Shown one piece after another: positions 8,929 through 17,733 of a stretch of DNA of 64,000 bases. The notes beneath the pieces were generated by a model. It made no database searches. It was not told the origin of the DNA and worked only from the letters and a program-made list of their open reading frames with translations. Within the stretch, counting starts at the first letter, position 1. Each line of letters starts with the position of its first letter. Position numbers and translations under genes: made by a program. The stretch is from Caballeronia sp. NK8 (GTDB taxonomy: Bacteria; Pseudomonadota; Gammaproteobacteria; Burkholderiales; Burkholderiaceae): positions 1,426,001-1,490,000 of the forward strand of contig NZ_AP024323.1 in NCBI RefSeq assembly GCF_018408855.1, in the 5' to 3' direction.

Positions 8929-10488
8929 ATGCGCAACAACCAACCCGTCACCCAGCAAGCGTTCGAATTCCCCGCCTCGGAGATGCTCGTCTCCGCCACC
9001 GATCTCTCCGGCAACATCCAGTACTGCAATCCGGCGTTCGTGTCGGTATCCGGCTTCTCGCGCGAGGAGCTGATCGGGCAGCCGCACAACATCATCCGAC
9101 ACCCCGACATGCCGCGCGAAGCCTTCGCCGATCTCTGGGCGACGGTGCGCGCCGGCCGTTCGTGGACCGCGCTCGTCAAGAACCGCCGCAAGAACGGCGA
9201 TCACTACTGGGTGCGCGCGAACGTCACGCCGGTGATGGAGCACGGCAAGGTCGTCGGCTATCTCTCGGTGCGCGTGAAGCCGGCGCACGATGAAGTGCGG
9301 GAGGCGACCGCGCTCTACGCGCAGATGAAGGCCGGCCACGCGTCGCACAAACTCGTGCGCGGCGCGCTCGTGAAGCATGGTCTCGCGGGCAGGCTCGCGG
9401 CGCTCGCGCACATGCCGGTGAGCGCGCGTCTCGGCACGGCGTTCGCCGCCGCGCCCGTGAGCGCGTTGATCGCGGCGCTGGCCGGCTGGCGCGGCGCGCC
9501 GCCGCTGCCGCTCTGGATCGCGCTCGGCGTGAGTTCGGCCGTGAGTCTCGCGGGATGGATCGCGCTGTCGCGTCAGGTCGATGCGCCCGTGCGCACGATG
9601 TCCGGCTTCGCCGCGCGCATGGCCGCCGGCGATCTGACCGTCGACATGCCCGATGCGCGCCACGACGATCTCGGCGACGTGCAACGCGCGCTCGGCCAGT
9701 TGAAGGCGAATCTCGCGGCGATCGTCTTCGACGTGCGCGGCCAGATCGGCGGCATGCTCGACGCCGCCAACGAGATTTCGAGCGGCAACACGGACCTGTC
9801 GCGCCGGACCGAGATGCAGGCCGCATCGCTCGAACAGACCGCCGCGACGATGGATCAACTGACCACGACCGTGCAGGGCAATGCCGACGCCACCGTCCGC
9901 GCGCTCGAGCTCGTCAAGGAAGCGCAGGCCGCGGCCGACGACGGCGCGCGCATCGCGAGTCAGGTCGAGCAGACGATGGCGGGCATCACGACGGCGTCGC
10001 GACGCATCGCGGATATCACCGATGTCATCGACGGCATCGCGTTCCAGACCAATATCCTCGCCCTGAATGCGGCCGTCGAGGCGGCGCGCGCGGGCGAGGC
10101 GGGCCGCTCGTTCGCCGTGGTCGCGACCGAAGTGCGCAATCTGGCGCAGCGCTGCGCGGCTTCGGCGAAGGAAATCGAAGGCGTGGTGGCGACGAGCGTC
10201 GCGCAGATCGCGCAAGGCACGAGCCTCGTCACGCGCACGACGAGCCAGATGCGCGCGATCGACGAAGCGGTGAACCGCGTATCGACGATCATCATGGAAG
10301 TCGCGAAGGCGAGCGGCGAACAGGCCGACGGCATCGCGCAGGTGAATCAGGCGGTCGCCCATCTCGACGATTCGACCCAGCAGAACGCCGCGCTCGTCGA
10401 GCAGGCGGCGGCCACGGCCAAGCGCCTCGCGGAGCGCGCCGTCGTGCTCGATGAAGCCGTGCGGCTTTTCACCGTCGCGAAGGCCTGA
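8929..10488 (+). CDS. Methyl-accepting chemotaxis protein with N-terminal PAS domain (Aer-like)
   Basis: 519 residues. The N-terminal PAS domain (about 20-125) includes [30 protein letters not shown] and [14 protein letters not shown], the pattern of Aer-type redox or energy sensors that bind FAD. Two adjacent membrane helices follow (about 155-215), then HAMP, then a long signalling domain with the conserved hairpin region ([33 protein letters not shown]). It has no periplasmic ligand domain, so it should sense an internal signal. Start at 8929 has AAGGAC upstream. It acts at the inner membrane with CheA/CheW encoded elsewhere. Confidence 0.93.
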   Translation: MRNNQPVTQQAFEFPASEMLVSATDLSGNIQYCNPAFVSVSGFSREELIGQPHNIIRHPDMPREAFADLWATVRAGRSWTALVKNRRKNGDHYWVRANVTPVMEHGKVVGYLSVRVKPAHDEVREATALYAQMKAGHASHKLVRGALVKHGLAGRLAALAHMPVSARLGTAFAAAPVSALIAALAGWRGAPPLPLWIALGVSSAVSLAGWIALSRQVDAPVRTMSGFAARMAAGDLTVDMPDARHDDLGDVQRALGQLKANLAAIVFDVRGQIGGMLDAANEISSGNTDLSRRTEMQAASLEQTAATMDQLTTTVQGNADATVRALELVKEAQAAADDGARIASQVEQTMAGITTASRRIADITDVIDGIAFQTNILALNAAVEAARAGEAGRSFAVVATEVRNLAQRCAASAKEIEGVVATSVAQIAQGTSLVTRTTSQMRAIDEAVNRVSTIIMEVAKASGEQADGIAQVNQAVAHLDDSTQQNAALVEQAAATAKRLAERAVVLDEAVRLFTVAKA

Positions 10489-10538
10489 ACGCGCATCGCT
10501 TGGTACTATCGGAGCATTGCCCACAAGGAGTGTCTCCG

Positions 10539-10772
10539 ATGACCGCTGAGAACAATCGCGCGGAAGAAGCGCGAGCGATGGAACGTATCGTCAACGCGAC
10601 CCGCCAGGTTCAGTCCGCCTTCCTCGCGCTGCAGACGCAGTTTCCGCCCGAAGGCGACGGCCGCCCGTCGCAGATCGCGCTGCAGACCTTCGACGCCGCG
10701 CTCCAGGAACTCGAAGACGCGCAGGCGGCCTTCGACACCATGCTCAACGATCTGTTCGACGGCAACCGGTAA
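10539..10772 (+). CDS. Small conserved hypothetical protein
   Basis: 77 residues, acidic, predicted mostly helical (ERIVNATRQVQSAFLALQTQF, ALQELEDAQAAFDTMLNDLF). No signal peptide, membrane segment or recognised motif. A good AAGGAG site lies 8-14 bases before the ATG, and a TACTAT hexamer 25 bp further upstream could be a -10 element. Function unknown. Confidence 0.7.
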   Translation: MTAENNRAEEARAMERIVNATRQVQSAFLALQTQFPPEGDGRPSQIALQTFDAALQELEDAQAAFDTMLNDLFDGNR

Positions 10773-10784
10773 GCGCGCGACGCC

Positions 10785-12785
10785 TCATGCGTTGCGCAGT
10801 TCGGGCACGGTCTCGCCCGGGCCATTCAGCGCGGCTTCGGCGCCCGCGTCGCTGAGACCCGCCCACGGCACGCCGTCGGTGGACTGACGTCGCGCGGCGG
10901 CCACGCAGGCGTCGACCAGTTCCTTGAACGACACCGCCGCCGAACTCGTTCGCACCAGCACTTCGCCTTGCAGCGGGCTTTCGGGAAACACGAGTCCGAC
11001 GATCAGCTCGGCCGATGACGCCCGCTGATGCAGGCGTCGCAGCAGATTGCGCAGATACGGCGGCGACTCGGCCGCGTCGAACGACACCACGCAGATGATC
11101 GACACACCCGCGAGATCCACTTCGCTGAAGCGTCCGCGCGAGAACCGCTCGTAGCCCGCGAGGTCCGCGTACAGGCCGTGCTTGCGAAAGAGCTGCACGG
11201 CGATGGTCGCCGCGAGATCGTCCAGTTCGCTGCGGCCCGCGATGCACAGCACCGACGCCGTATGCCCTTCCTGCTCGGCGTCGAAGCGCGCGGGCGGCGT
11301 TTCGTGCGCGAGGTTCGAGGCATCGTCGGGGGAATCGAGGCTCGCGGGCGGCACGTCCCTGCGTTCGATGCTCACGGCGGTGTCATCGGCATCTTCCAGC
11401 CCTTCGATGATGTCGAGCGCCGATTCGTTTATGCGCCGCAACTGATCCGCCGTCACGACGCCGCGCAGCACGTCGTTGTGGGCGTAGCGCAGGCCTTCGA
11501 GCGCGACTTCGTCGTAATAGGCGATCAGCGAGCGCTCCTTGAGCAGCGTCTCGGCCTGCACCAGCGCTTCGTCGGGATCGTTCGCAAGCAGGCGCTGATA
11601 GAAGTTTTCCGCGGGCGTGAGCGCGGGCCGGTCGCCGAACAGCACATCGAGAAATTCGAGCCGGTCGACGTGACGCCCGAGAATCACGAGGCACAGCGTG
11701 AGCGGCGTCGAAAGCACGAGACCGATGGGTCCCCAGATCCAGCTCCAGAAGATCGCCGCGACGATCACCGCGAACGGCGACAGGCCCGTGCTGTGCCCGT
11801 ACAGCAGCGGCTCGACGACCTGGCCCGCGACAATATCCGTCACGCCGAACAGGACGATGGTCCACACGAGCATCGCCCAGCCGGGGCCGACCGCCGCCGC
11901 GAACACGACCGCGACGATCGCCGCGATCCACGTCCCGACGTACGGCACGAAGCGCAGCAGCGCGGTCATCACGCCGAACAGCAGCGCGCCCGGCACGCCG
12001 ATGATCGCGAGCCCGATCGAAATGATGATGCCCACGCTCACGTTGATGCCGAGCTGCGCGAGGAAATAACGCGACAGACGCCGCGCGGCCTCGTCCATCG
12101 CGGTGGTCGCGCGATGCAGGTCGCGCGAGCCGAAGAGCCGTATCAGGCGGTCACGCAGATCCTCGCGCTGCAGGAGGATGAATACCGCGACCACGAGCAC
12201 GATGCCGGTGGTTTCCAGCGGACTGATGATAGGCGACAGAAAGCGCTGCGCCAGCTCCAGCGGCGTCGGCGTGGGCTCGTGCACTTCGACGGGCATCGGT
12301 TGATCGATCGGCGACGCGGCCGGATTGTCCTCGTTCTTCGGCTCTTGCTCGCGCGCGGGGGAAAGGCGCTTCAACGCACGCGATGCGCGGCCGAGAAACT
12401 CATCGGCGCGGCCGACCGTCATGCGCTGCACGTTTTCGATCTTGCGCTCGACGGCCACCTGATACTTCGGCAGATCGCCCGCGAGCTGCGCAACCTGCGC
12501 GCCGATCAGCGCGCCGACCGCCGTCAGCACCGACAGCGCGATCACCACCGCGACCATCACCGACGGCACCTGACCGAGGCGCAGCCGCCGCAGGAAGTCG
12601 ACGAAGGGCGCGAGCAGGAAGCTCAGCAGAATCGCGAGGATGATCGGGATCATGACCGCGCGCCCGAAGTACAGCGCACATATGATGATGACGCCCGTCA
12701 CCAGCGACGCCAGCGCGCGCACGCCGGGCGCTTCGGGCGGCAGGATCTTCGCGGGTGGCCGGCGCGGCCCGGGTGCTTGCGGCAT
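10785..12785 (-). CDS. AI-2E family transporter (PerM/UPF0118) with long C-terminal cytoplasmic extension
   Basis: 666 residues. The N-terminal half is an AI-2E family membrane domain: two helices at about residues 25-75, a long middle segment, then a block of helices ending in GHSTGLSPFAVIVAAIFWSWIWGPIGLVLSTPLTLCLVI. Known members export the quorum signal AI-2 or act as ion/H+ antiporters. From about residue 385 the protein continues for roughly 280 more residues of soluble sequence, while typical members end near 350-380. This tail has a segment (TASVLCIAGRSELDDLAATIAVQLFRKHG) that looks like an alpha/beta fold. The substrate cannot be told from sequence. Confidence 0.85.
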   Translation of the reverse strand: MPQAPGPRRPPAKILPPEAPGVRALASLVTGVIIICALYFGRAVMIPIILAILLSFLLAPFVDFLRRLRLGQVPSVMVAVVIALSVLTAVGALIGAQVAQLAGDLPKYQVAVERKIENVQRMTVGRADEFLGRASRALKRLSPAREQEPKNEDNPAASPIDQPMPVEVHEPTPTPLELAQRFLSPIISPLETTGIVLVVAVFILLQREDLRDRLIRLFGSRDLHRATTAMDEAARRLSRYFLAQLGINVSVGIIISIGLAIIGVPGALLFGVMTALLRFVPYVGTWIAAIVAVVFAAAVGPGWAMLVWTIVLFGVTDIVAGQVVEPLLYGHSTGLSPFAVIVAAIFWSWIWGPIGLVLSTPLTLCLVILGRHVDRLEFLDVLFGDRPALTPAENFYQRLLANDPDEALVQAETLLKERSLIAYYDEVALEGLRYAHNDVLRGVVTADQLRRINESALDIIEGLEDADDTAVSIERRDVPPASLDSPDDASNLAHETPPARFDAEQEGHTASVLCIAGRSELDDLAATIAVQLFRKHGLYADLAGYERFSRGRFSEVDLAGVSIICVVSFDAAESPPYLRNLLRRLHQRASSAELIVGLVFPESPLQGEVLVRTSSAAVSFKELVDACVAAARRQSTDGVPWAGLSDAGAEAALNGPGETVPELRNA

Positions 12786-12907
12786 GGGAACGGCTCGTTA
12801 ATGTATGAGGCGGTGAGAGGCGGAGCGAGCGGCACGCGGACCACGTGCAGGGATCAGCCGGTACTCAAGCAAGGCCCATGCCGCCGCGGCCACGCCGACG
12901 CTGATGA

Positions 12908-12925
12908 GGTGAGACTATTCGGGAG
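12908..12925 (+). repeat. Interspersed 18-bp motif, copy 4
   Basis: GGTGAG-ACTATT-CGGGAG, exact match, in the divergent gap between the AI-2E gene and the DUF1289 gene. Confidence 0.7.
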
Positions 12926-12951
12926 CCGAATTCTACTGCATTCGTTGCAAT

Positions 12952-12969
12952 GGTGAGCAAGTACGGGAG
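12952..12969 (+). repeat. Interspersed 18-bp motif, copy 5
   Basis: GGTGAG-CAAGTA-CGGGAG, exact match, 44 bp after copy 4 in the same orientation. Confidence 0.7.
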
Positions 12970-13067
12970 CGGTGACCGGTCTATCGGCACGATCGAAACT
13001 ATCAGTTGGATGCGTGGGTACGGCGCGTGCGACATTGACGATCGCCGCCGTTCATGGAAAGGACATC

Positions 13068-13250
13068 ATGGCAGTCGATTCACCCTGCATCAGCATCTGC
13101 AAGTTCGACGAGAAGACCGGCTTTTGCATCGGCTGCCTGCGCACGAAGGACGAATGCAGGCAATGGAAGAAGATGAAGGACAAGCATCGCATCCGGATCA
13201 TCGACGACAGGCCGAAGCGCAAGGCGAAGCTCAAAAAGCACCGGAAGTAG
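13068..13250 (+). CDS. DUF1289 family protein
   Basis: 60 residues. It begins MAVDSPCISICKFDEKTG and continues FCIGCLRTKDECRQWKKM, the cysteine-rich core (SPCxxxC ... C.GCxR...E...W) defining DUF1289, which resembles a small metal-binding knuckle. The tail is strongly basic (PKRKAKLKKHRK). GGAAAGGAC upstream supports this ATG. Role unknown; members are often near metabolic oxidoreductases. Confidence 0.9.
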   Translation: MAVDSPCISICKFDEKTGFCIGCLRTKDECRQWKKMKDKHRIRIIDDRPKRKAKLKKHRK

Positions 13251-13351
13251 GCGGCGCGAACGAACAAACGCTGGACTGGTTGGCGAAAGGGTGATGGCGA
13301 TTTTCATCGTGCTCGCGGACTACACTGAATGAGACTTCGCAGGAGTCCGCC

Positions 13352-13654
13352 ATGAAAGTGCCCCGTATCGCAATCGTTTTCGCCTCGGTCTTTGCCGCTA
13401 CTTCGGCTTTCGCGCAGTTGCATCCGAGCGTCGAAACCGACATGTACGCGCCGCAGAACAACACGAAGCTCATGCCTGACGCGCCGCTCGGCAGCCAGTA
13501 TCCGACGCACGGCAACGCGCAGGCCGGCGAACTCAATCTCAATCCCAGCGATCCGCGCGCTCAGCTCGTCAACGGCCTGCCGAACAACGCGAGCAGCGGC
13601 GGCTACGGCTCGCCGCTCGCGGGCAACAAGGCGAACGTGACCAAGCCGAACTGA
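13352..13654 (+). CDS. Small secreted protein, unknown function
   Basis: 100 residues with a Sec signal peptide cleaved after SAFA-Q near residue 22. The mature chain is polar and low in hydrophobics, rich in N, P and G (MYAPQNNTKLMPDAPLGSQYP, NPSDPRAQLVNGLPNNASSGGYG). No cysteine and no recognised domain. GCAGGAG lies upstream of the ATG. Predicted periplasmic or extracellular. Confidence 0.7.
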   Translation: MKVPRIAIVFASVFAATSAFAQLHPSVETDMYAPQNNTKLMPDAPLGSQYPTHGNAQAGELNLNPSDPRAQLVNGLPNNASSGGYGSPLAGNKANVTKPN

Positions 13655-13694
13655 GCGCGGCTGCGGCGCTTCGCCAGCGTCGTAGGAAACGCGC

Positions 13695-13719
13695 CACTGT
13701 TCTCGTATCGAGAACAGTG
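13695..13719. promoter_or_regulatory. Perfect palindrome, 11-bp arms
   Basis: CACTGTTCTCG and CGAGAACAGTG with a 3-bp centre, 100 bp before the GST start codon. There is no T run, so an operator for the GST operon is more likely than a terminator of the gene before it. Confidence 0.5.
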
Positions 13720-13819
13720 ATTTGAATTTGCCTGTTATTCTCCTTCTTTGCGCAGGAACCCATACTTGGTTCACAGGACGGGACTTCTCCCGGCCGCCAA
13801 CCGAATCAGGGAACCTGCC

Positions 13820-14440
13820 GTGAAGATCTACTACCATCCGCTGTCCGGCCATTCTCATCGCGCGCGACTTTTTCTCAATCTGCTTTCCATCGAGCACGAG
13901 GAAGTATTTGTCGATCTCGCTGCCGCCGCGCACAAGACGCCCGAGTTCCTGAAACTGAACCGCTTCGGCCAGCTTCCTGTGCTCGTGGACGGCGAGACGG
14001 TCATCGCCGATTCGAACGCGATTCTCGTCTATCTCGCAAAGAAATCCGGCGCCGCGAAATGGCTGCCCGACACGCCCGTCGAAGCCGCCGCCGTGCAGCG
14101 CTGGCTGTCGGTCGCGGCGGGCCAGATCGCGTTCGGCCCCGCCGCCGCGCGCCTGATCACGGTGTTCGGTGCGAAATTCGACGCGGACGAAGTCATCGCC
14201 CGCGCGCACAACGTGCTCAAAGTGATCGACGCAGAACTGGCGAACCGCGACTGGATCGCGGATATCGGCGCTGCGCATCCGACCATCGCGGACGTCGCGC
14301 TCTATAGCTACATTGCGAGCGCGCCCGAAGGCAACGTCGATCTCGCCGCTTACGCCAACGTGAACGCGTGGCTCAAGCGTGTCGAGGCGCTGCCCGGTTT
14401 CCTTCCGTTTCAAAAGACGGCCGCGGGTCTCGCGGCGTAA
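13820..14440 (+). CDS. Glutathione S-transferase family protein
   Basis: 206 residues with GTG start. The thioredoxin-fold N-terminal domain begins [19 protein letters not shown], with the Ser/His-type active-site region of beta-like bacterial GSTs, then [28 protein letters not shown] with the cis-Pro and the glutathione gamma-Glu contact (ADSNAI). The C-terminal helical domain ends in ALPGFLPFQ. It conjugates or reduces small electrophiles with glutathione in the cytosol. It is 50 bp upstream of the PNPOx/ferredoxin-reductase fusion on the same strand, so a shared operon is likely. Confidence 0.9.
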   Translation: MKIYYHPLSGHSHRARLFLNLLSIEHEEVFVDLAAAAHKTPEFLKLNRFGQLPVLVDGETVIADSNAILVYLAKKSGAAKWLPDTPVEAAAVQRWLSVAAGQIAFGPAAARLITVFGAKFDADEVIARAHNVLKVIDAELANRDWIADIGAAHPTIADVALYSYIASAPEGNVDLAAYANVNAWLKRVEALPGFLPFQKTAAGLAA

Positions 14441-14445
14441 AGTGA

Positions 14446-14467
14446 GCGCGGCGGCTCGCCGCCGCGC
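14446..14467. terminator. Perfect 9-bp stem-loop without T run between GST and fusion gene
   Basis: GCGCGGCGG and CCGCCGCGC with a CTCG loop, directly after the GST stop codon and 24 nt before the next ATG. It could be an attenuator or mRNA-stabilising hairpin. Confidence 0.35.
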
Positions 14468-14490
14468 CTGACTCGAAGAGGCATACGATC

Positions 14491-16587
14491 ATGTCCACTT
14501 CCGTGCTCCCGAATACAGCTTCCGTCGCCACGCCTTCGCCGTGGCATCGCGGTGAAATCGCCATCCAGAAGGCCTTCGGCGCGCATGAGCGCATGGAGAG
14601 CGTCGGGCGGCGCGTCGTGCGCGATTACATGCCGGACCAGCATCGCCAGTTCTTCGCGCAGTTGCCGTTCATCGTGGCGGGCGCCGTCGACGAACACGGC
14701 GATCCGTGGGCGACGCTCATCGCCGGGCATCCCGGCTTCATGCACACGCCCGACGCAAAAACGCTGTCGCTGAGCCGCGCGCGCGATCCGCTCGATCCCG
14801 CCGACGCCGGCATGGACGACGGCGCATCGGTCGGGCTGCTCGGCATCGAATTGCACACGCGGCGGCGCAACCGCATGAACGGCGTGATCCGCCGCGACGG
14901 CGCGAACGCCGCCAGTGCCGAATTCGCCGTGGCCGTCGAGCAGAGTTACGGCAATTGCCCGCAGTACATCCAGCTGCGCGATTTCGACTTCGTGCGCGAT
15001 CCGGCCGCGCCTTCGCCCGTGCCGCCGGTCGTGCTCGACGCGCTTTCGCCGCGCGCCACGGCGATGATCGCGGACGCGGACACGTTCTTCGTCGCGTCGT
15101 ATTTCGATCGGGAGGACGGGCATCGGCAAGTGGACGTGTCGCATCGCGGCGGCAAGCCGGGCTTCGTGCGTCTCGCGGACGACGGCTCGTTCACCATTCC
15201 CGATTTCGCGGGCAACCTGTTCTTCAACACGCTCGGCAATATTCTCGTGAACGGCCGCGCGGGCCTCGTGTTCGCGGACTTCGAAAGCGGCGACGTGCTG
15301 CAACTCGCGGGCGACGCCGAAGTGTTGCTCGATTCGCCCGAAATCGCCGCGTTCCAGGGCGCGGAGCGGCTGTGGCGCTTCACGCCGCGCCGCATCGTGT
15401 ATCGCGCAGAAGCGCTGCCGATACGGTGGAAGGCGCGCGGCGACGGCGCATCGCCCAATTCGCTGATGACCGGCGACTGGGCGCAAGTGGCCGAGCGCCT
15501 CAAGGCCGCCGGGCTCGCCAACGTGTGGCGGACGTTCCGCGTGAGCAAGATCGTCGATGAAAGCGATGCGATCCGCTCCTTCCATCTCGAACCCGCCGAC
15601 GACGCGGGCATCGTGCCGCATCTGGCCGGCCAGCATCTGCCGATTCGCGTGACGCTGCCGGGCGAAGCGAAGCCGGTGATTCGCACCTACACGCTCTCGG
15701 TCGCGCCGTCGGACGGCGTGTACCGGATCAGCGTGAAGCGCGGCGGACGCGTGTCCGCGTATCTGCACGACACGTTGCGAGTCGGCGGCGTGATCGAAGC
15801 GCGCGCGCCCGCGGGCGACTTCACGATCGATCCGTTCGAGCGGCGTCCCGCCGTGCTGATGGCGGCGGGCGTCGGCATCACGCCGATGCTCGCGATGCTG
15901 CGGCACATCGTCTACGAAGGCCTGCGCAAGCGGCGCGTGCGGCCGGTCTGGATGATCGTGTCGGCGCATTCGCTCGCGAGCCGCGCGTTCACGCGGGAAA
16001 TCGACGCGCTCGAGCAAAGCGCCGGCGGCGCGGTGAACGTGATCCGCGTGCTGAGCGACACGGACGGCGCAAGCCTGACGCGCGATTACGACGCATCGGG
16101 GCGCATCGACATCGATCTGCTGACGAGCCGCCTGCCCTTCAACGACTACGACTTCTATCTGTGCGGGCCGGGCACGTTCATGCAGACGATCTACGACGGC
16201 CTGCGCGCGCTCAATGTCGCCGATACGCGCATTCATGCTGAGGCGTTCGGACCGTCGGCGCTGAAACGCACGGCGGATCGCGGCGCGGACGTCAAGCCGA
16301 TGCGCGCCGCCGCGACCGAACCGGTGAAGATCGAATTCCTGAAGTCGGGCACGAGCGCGCAATGGAAACCGGGCGGCGGCACGTTGCTGGAACTCGCGGA
16401 AGCGAGCGGCCTGGCGCCGGAGTTCAATTGCCGGGGCGGCACCTGCGGCACATGCCGCACGCGCATCGTGCAGGGCGCGGTGTCGTATGAAAGCGAGCCC
16501 GCGTTCCATGTCGGCGACGATGAAGCGTTGATCTGCTGCGCGATGCCGGCCGCCGAAGAAGGAGACGCGCTCAAGCTGGATCTTTAA
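14491..16587 (+). CDS. Fusion: PNPOx-like flavin domain + ferredoxin-NADP reductase-like + 2Fe-2S ferredoxin
   Basis: 698 residues, three modules. About 40-330: pyridoxamine-phosphate-oxidase-like split-barrel (FIVAGAVDEHGDPWATLIAG; FAGNLFFNTLGNILVNGRAGLVFADF). About 350-590: FAD/NAD(P) reductase with RTYTLS (flavin binding), MAAGVGITPMLAML and YLCGPGTFMQTI. About 610-698: plant-type ferredoxin with C-x4-C-x2-C (NCRGGTCGTC) and a final Cys in LICCAMP. It should carry electrons from NAD(P)H through FAD to the iron-sulfur cluster and the N-terminal flavin domain or a partner. The reaction is not defined by sequence. It lies between a GST and a LysR regulator. Confidence 0.9.
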   Translation: MSTSVLPNTASVATPSPWHRGEIAIQKAFGAHERMESVGRRVVRDYMPDQHRQFFAQLPFIVAGAVDEHGDPWATLIAGHPGFMHTPDAKTLSLSRARDPLDPADAGMDDGASVGLLGIELHTRRRNRMNGVIRRDGANAASAEFAVAVEQSYGNCPQYIQLRDFDFVRDPAAPSPVPPVVLDALSPRATAMIADADTFFVASYFDREDGHRQVDVSHRGGKPGFVRLADDGSFTIPDFAGNLFFNTLGNILVNGRAGLVFADFESGDVLQLAGDAEVLLDSPEIAAFQGAERLWRFTPRRIVYRAEALPIRWKARGDGASPNSLMTGDWAQVAERLKAAGLANVWRTFRVSKIVDESDAIRSFHLEPADDAGIVPHLAGQHLPIRVTLPGEAKPVIRTYTLSVAPSDGVYRISVKRGGRVSAYLHDTLRVGGVIEARAPAGDFTIDPFERRPAVLMAAGVGITPMLAMLRHIVYEGLRKRRVRPVWMIVSAHSLASRAFTREIDALEQSAGGAVNVIRVLSDTDGASLTRDYDASGRIDIDLLTSRLPFNDYDFYLCGPGTFMQTIYDGLRALNVADTRIHAEAFGPSALKRTADRGADVKPMRAAATEPVKIEFLKSGTSAQWKPGGGTLLELAEASGLAPEFNCRGGTCGTCRTRIVQGAVSYESEPAFHVGDDEALICCAMPAAEEGDALKLDL

Positions 16588-16658
16588 CGATTGTGCCCCG
16601 CGCGCATATCCCCGAGAATGCACGGCATCCTTCAAGCCCGCATGCCTCGTGCTTTCTC

Positions 16659-17558
16659 ATGGACCGTTTACAGGCAATGACGACCTTCGTCACGGTGGTC
16701 GAAACCGGCGGCTTCGCCTCGGCCGCGCGCAAGCTCGACGTCTCGCCTTCCGTCGTGAGCCGCGTCGTGACGGAGCTGGAAGAGCATCTCGGCGTGCGCC
16801 TGCTCACGCGCACGACGCGCGTCGTGCGCCTCACCGACGCCGGCAGCGGCTATTTCGAGGACTGCCGCCGCATCCTGGGCGACATCGACTCCGCCGAACT
16901 CTCCGCCACAGGCACGCACTCGTCGCCGCGCGGCCTGCTTTCGATCACCGCGCCGGTGATGTTCGGCAGGCTGCACGTCACGCCGATCGTGCTCGACTAC
17001 CTCCAGCGCTATCCCGAAGCCGATGCGAACTGCTGGTTCGTCGACCGCGTGGTCAATCTCGTCGACGAGGGCATCGACGTGGCGGTGCGGATCGCGCAAC
17101 TGCCGGATTCATCGTTGCAGGCGATCAGTGTCGGGCGCGTGCGGCGCGTGCTGTGCGCGTCGCCCGCCTATCTCGCGAAGCACGGCACGCCGCGTCATCC
17201 CGACGATCTCGCCGCGCATGTCGTGATTGCGTCGACGGGCTCGTCGACGCCGCCGGAATGGCGGCTGCACGACGGCGAGCGGCAGATTCTCGTGCGCAAC
17301 CATGCGCGCTTCACGACGACCACCAACGATTCGGCCATCGCCGCCGCGCTCGCGGATTTCGGCATCGCGCGGTTGATGTCGTATCAGATCGCGCAGCATG
17401 TGAACGAGGGAAGCTTAGTCATCGTGCTGCCCGAATTCGAGCCGCCGCCCTTGCCGATCCATCTCGTGCATCGCGAAGGACGCCATGTCACGCAGAAGGT
17501 GCGCGCGTTTCTCGACCTCGCCGTGGCCACCCTGCGGGCCGATGAATCGTTGCGCTAA
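16659..17558 (+). CDS. LysR family transcriptional regulator
   Basis: 299 residues. The N-terminal winged HTH begins MDRLQAMTTFVTVVETGGFASAARKLDVSPSVVSRVVTELEEHLGVRLLTRTTR, followed by a periplasmic-binding-protein-like effector domain (GLLSITAPVMFGRLHVTPIVLDYL). The type resembles the large CrgA/DsdC-like LysR subgroup. The 16659 start is where family similarity begins; the open frame upstream is not conserved. It is co-directional with the GST and fusion genes and 71 bp downstream, so it may be their regulator, though LysR genes are usually divergent. Confidence 0.92.
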   Translation: MDRLQAMTTFVTVVETGGFASAARKLDVSPSVVSRVVTELEEHLGVRLLTRTTRVVRLTDAGSGYFEDCRRILGDIDSAELSATGTHSSPRGLLSITAPVMFGRLHVTPIVLDYLQRYPEADANCWFVDRVVNLVDEGIDVAVRIAQLPDSSLQAISVGRVRRVLCASPAYLAKHGTPRHPDDLAAHVVIASTGSSTPPEWRLHDGERQILVRNHARFTTTTNDSAIAAALADFGIARLMSYQIAQHVNEGSLVIVLPEFEPPPLPIHLVHREGRHVTQKVRAFLDLAVATLRADESLR

Positions 17559-17733
17559 GGCGCGCTAAACATACGCGCTGTCGGTGACATTTCGTCCATC
17601 GTCGGTCGAATCGAACGGCCGTTAGCACGACTGCCGTGCAAAATGCCGGCAAAACATGCAACATAGCTGTCTCGAACGATCGCACCGATCGCCGCGCTTT
17701 CGGCTTTCCTGAACCTTTACCGGCTCACGCACC

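Noticed and set aside
14410..16635. 741-codon minus-strand frame over the redox fusion
   Set aside because: Antisense shadow, His/Arg/Ala-rich, no recognisable motif; the plus-strand protein has complete FAD, NAD and iron-sulfur motifs.
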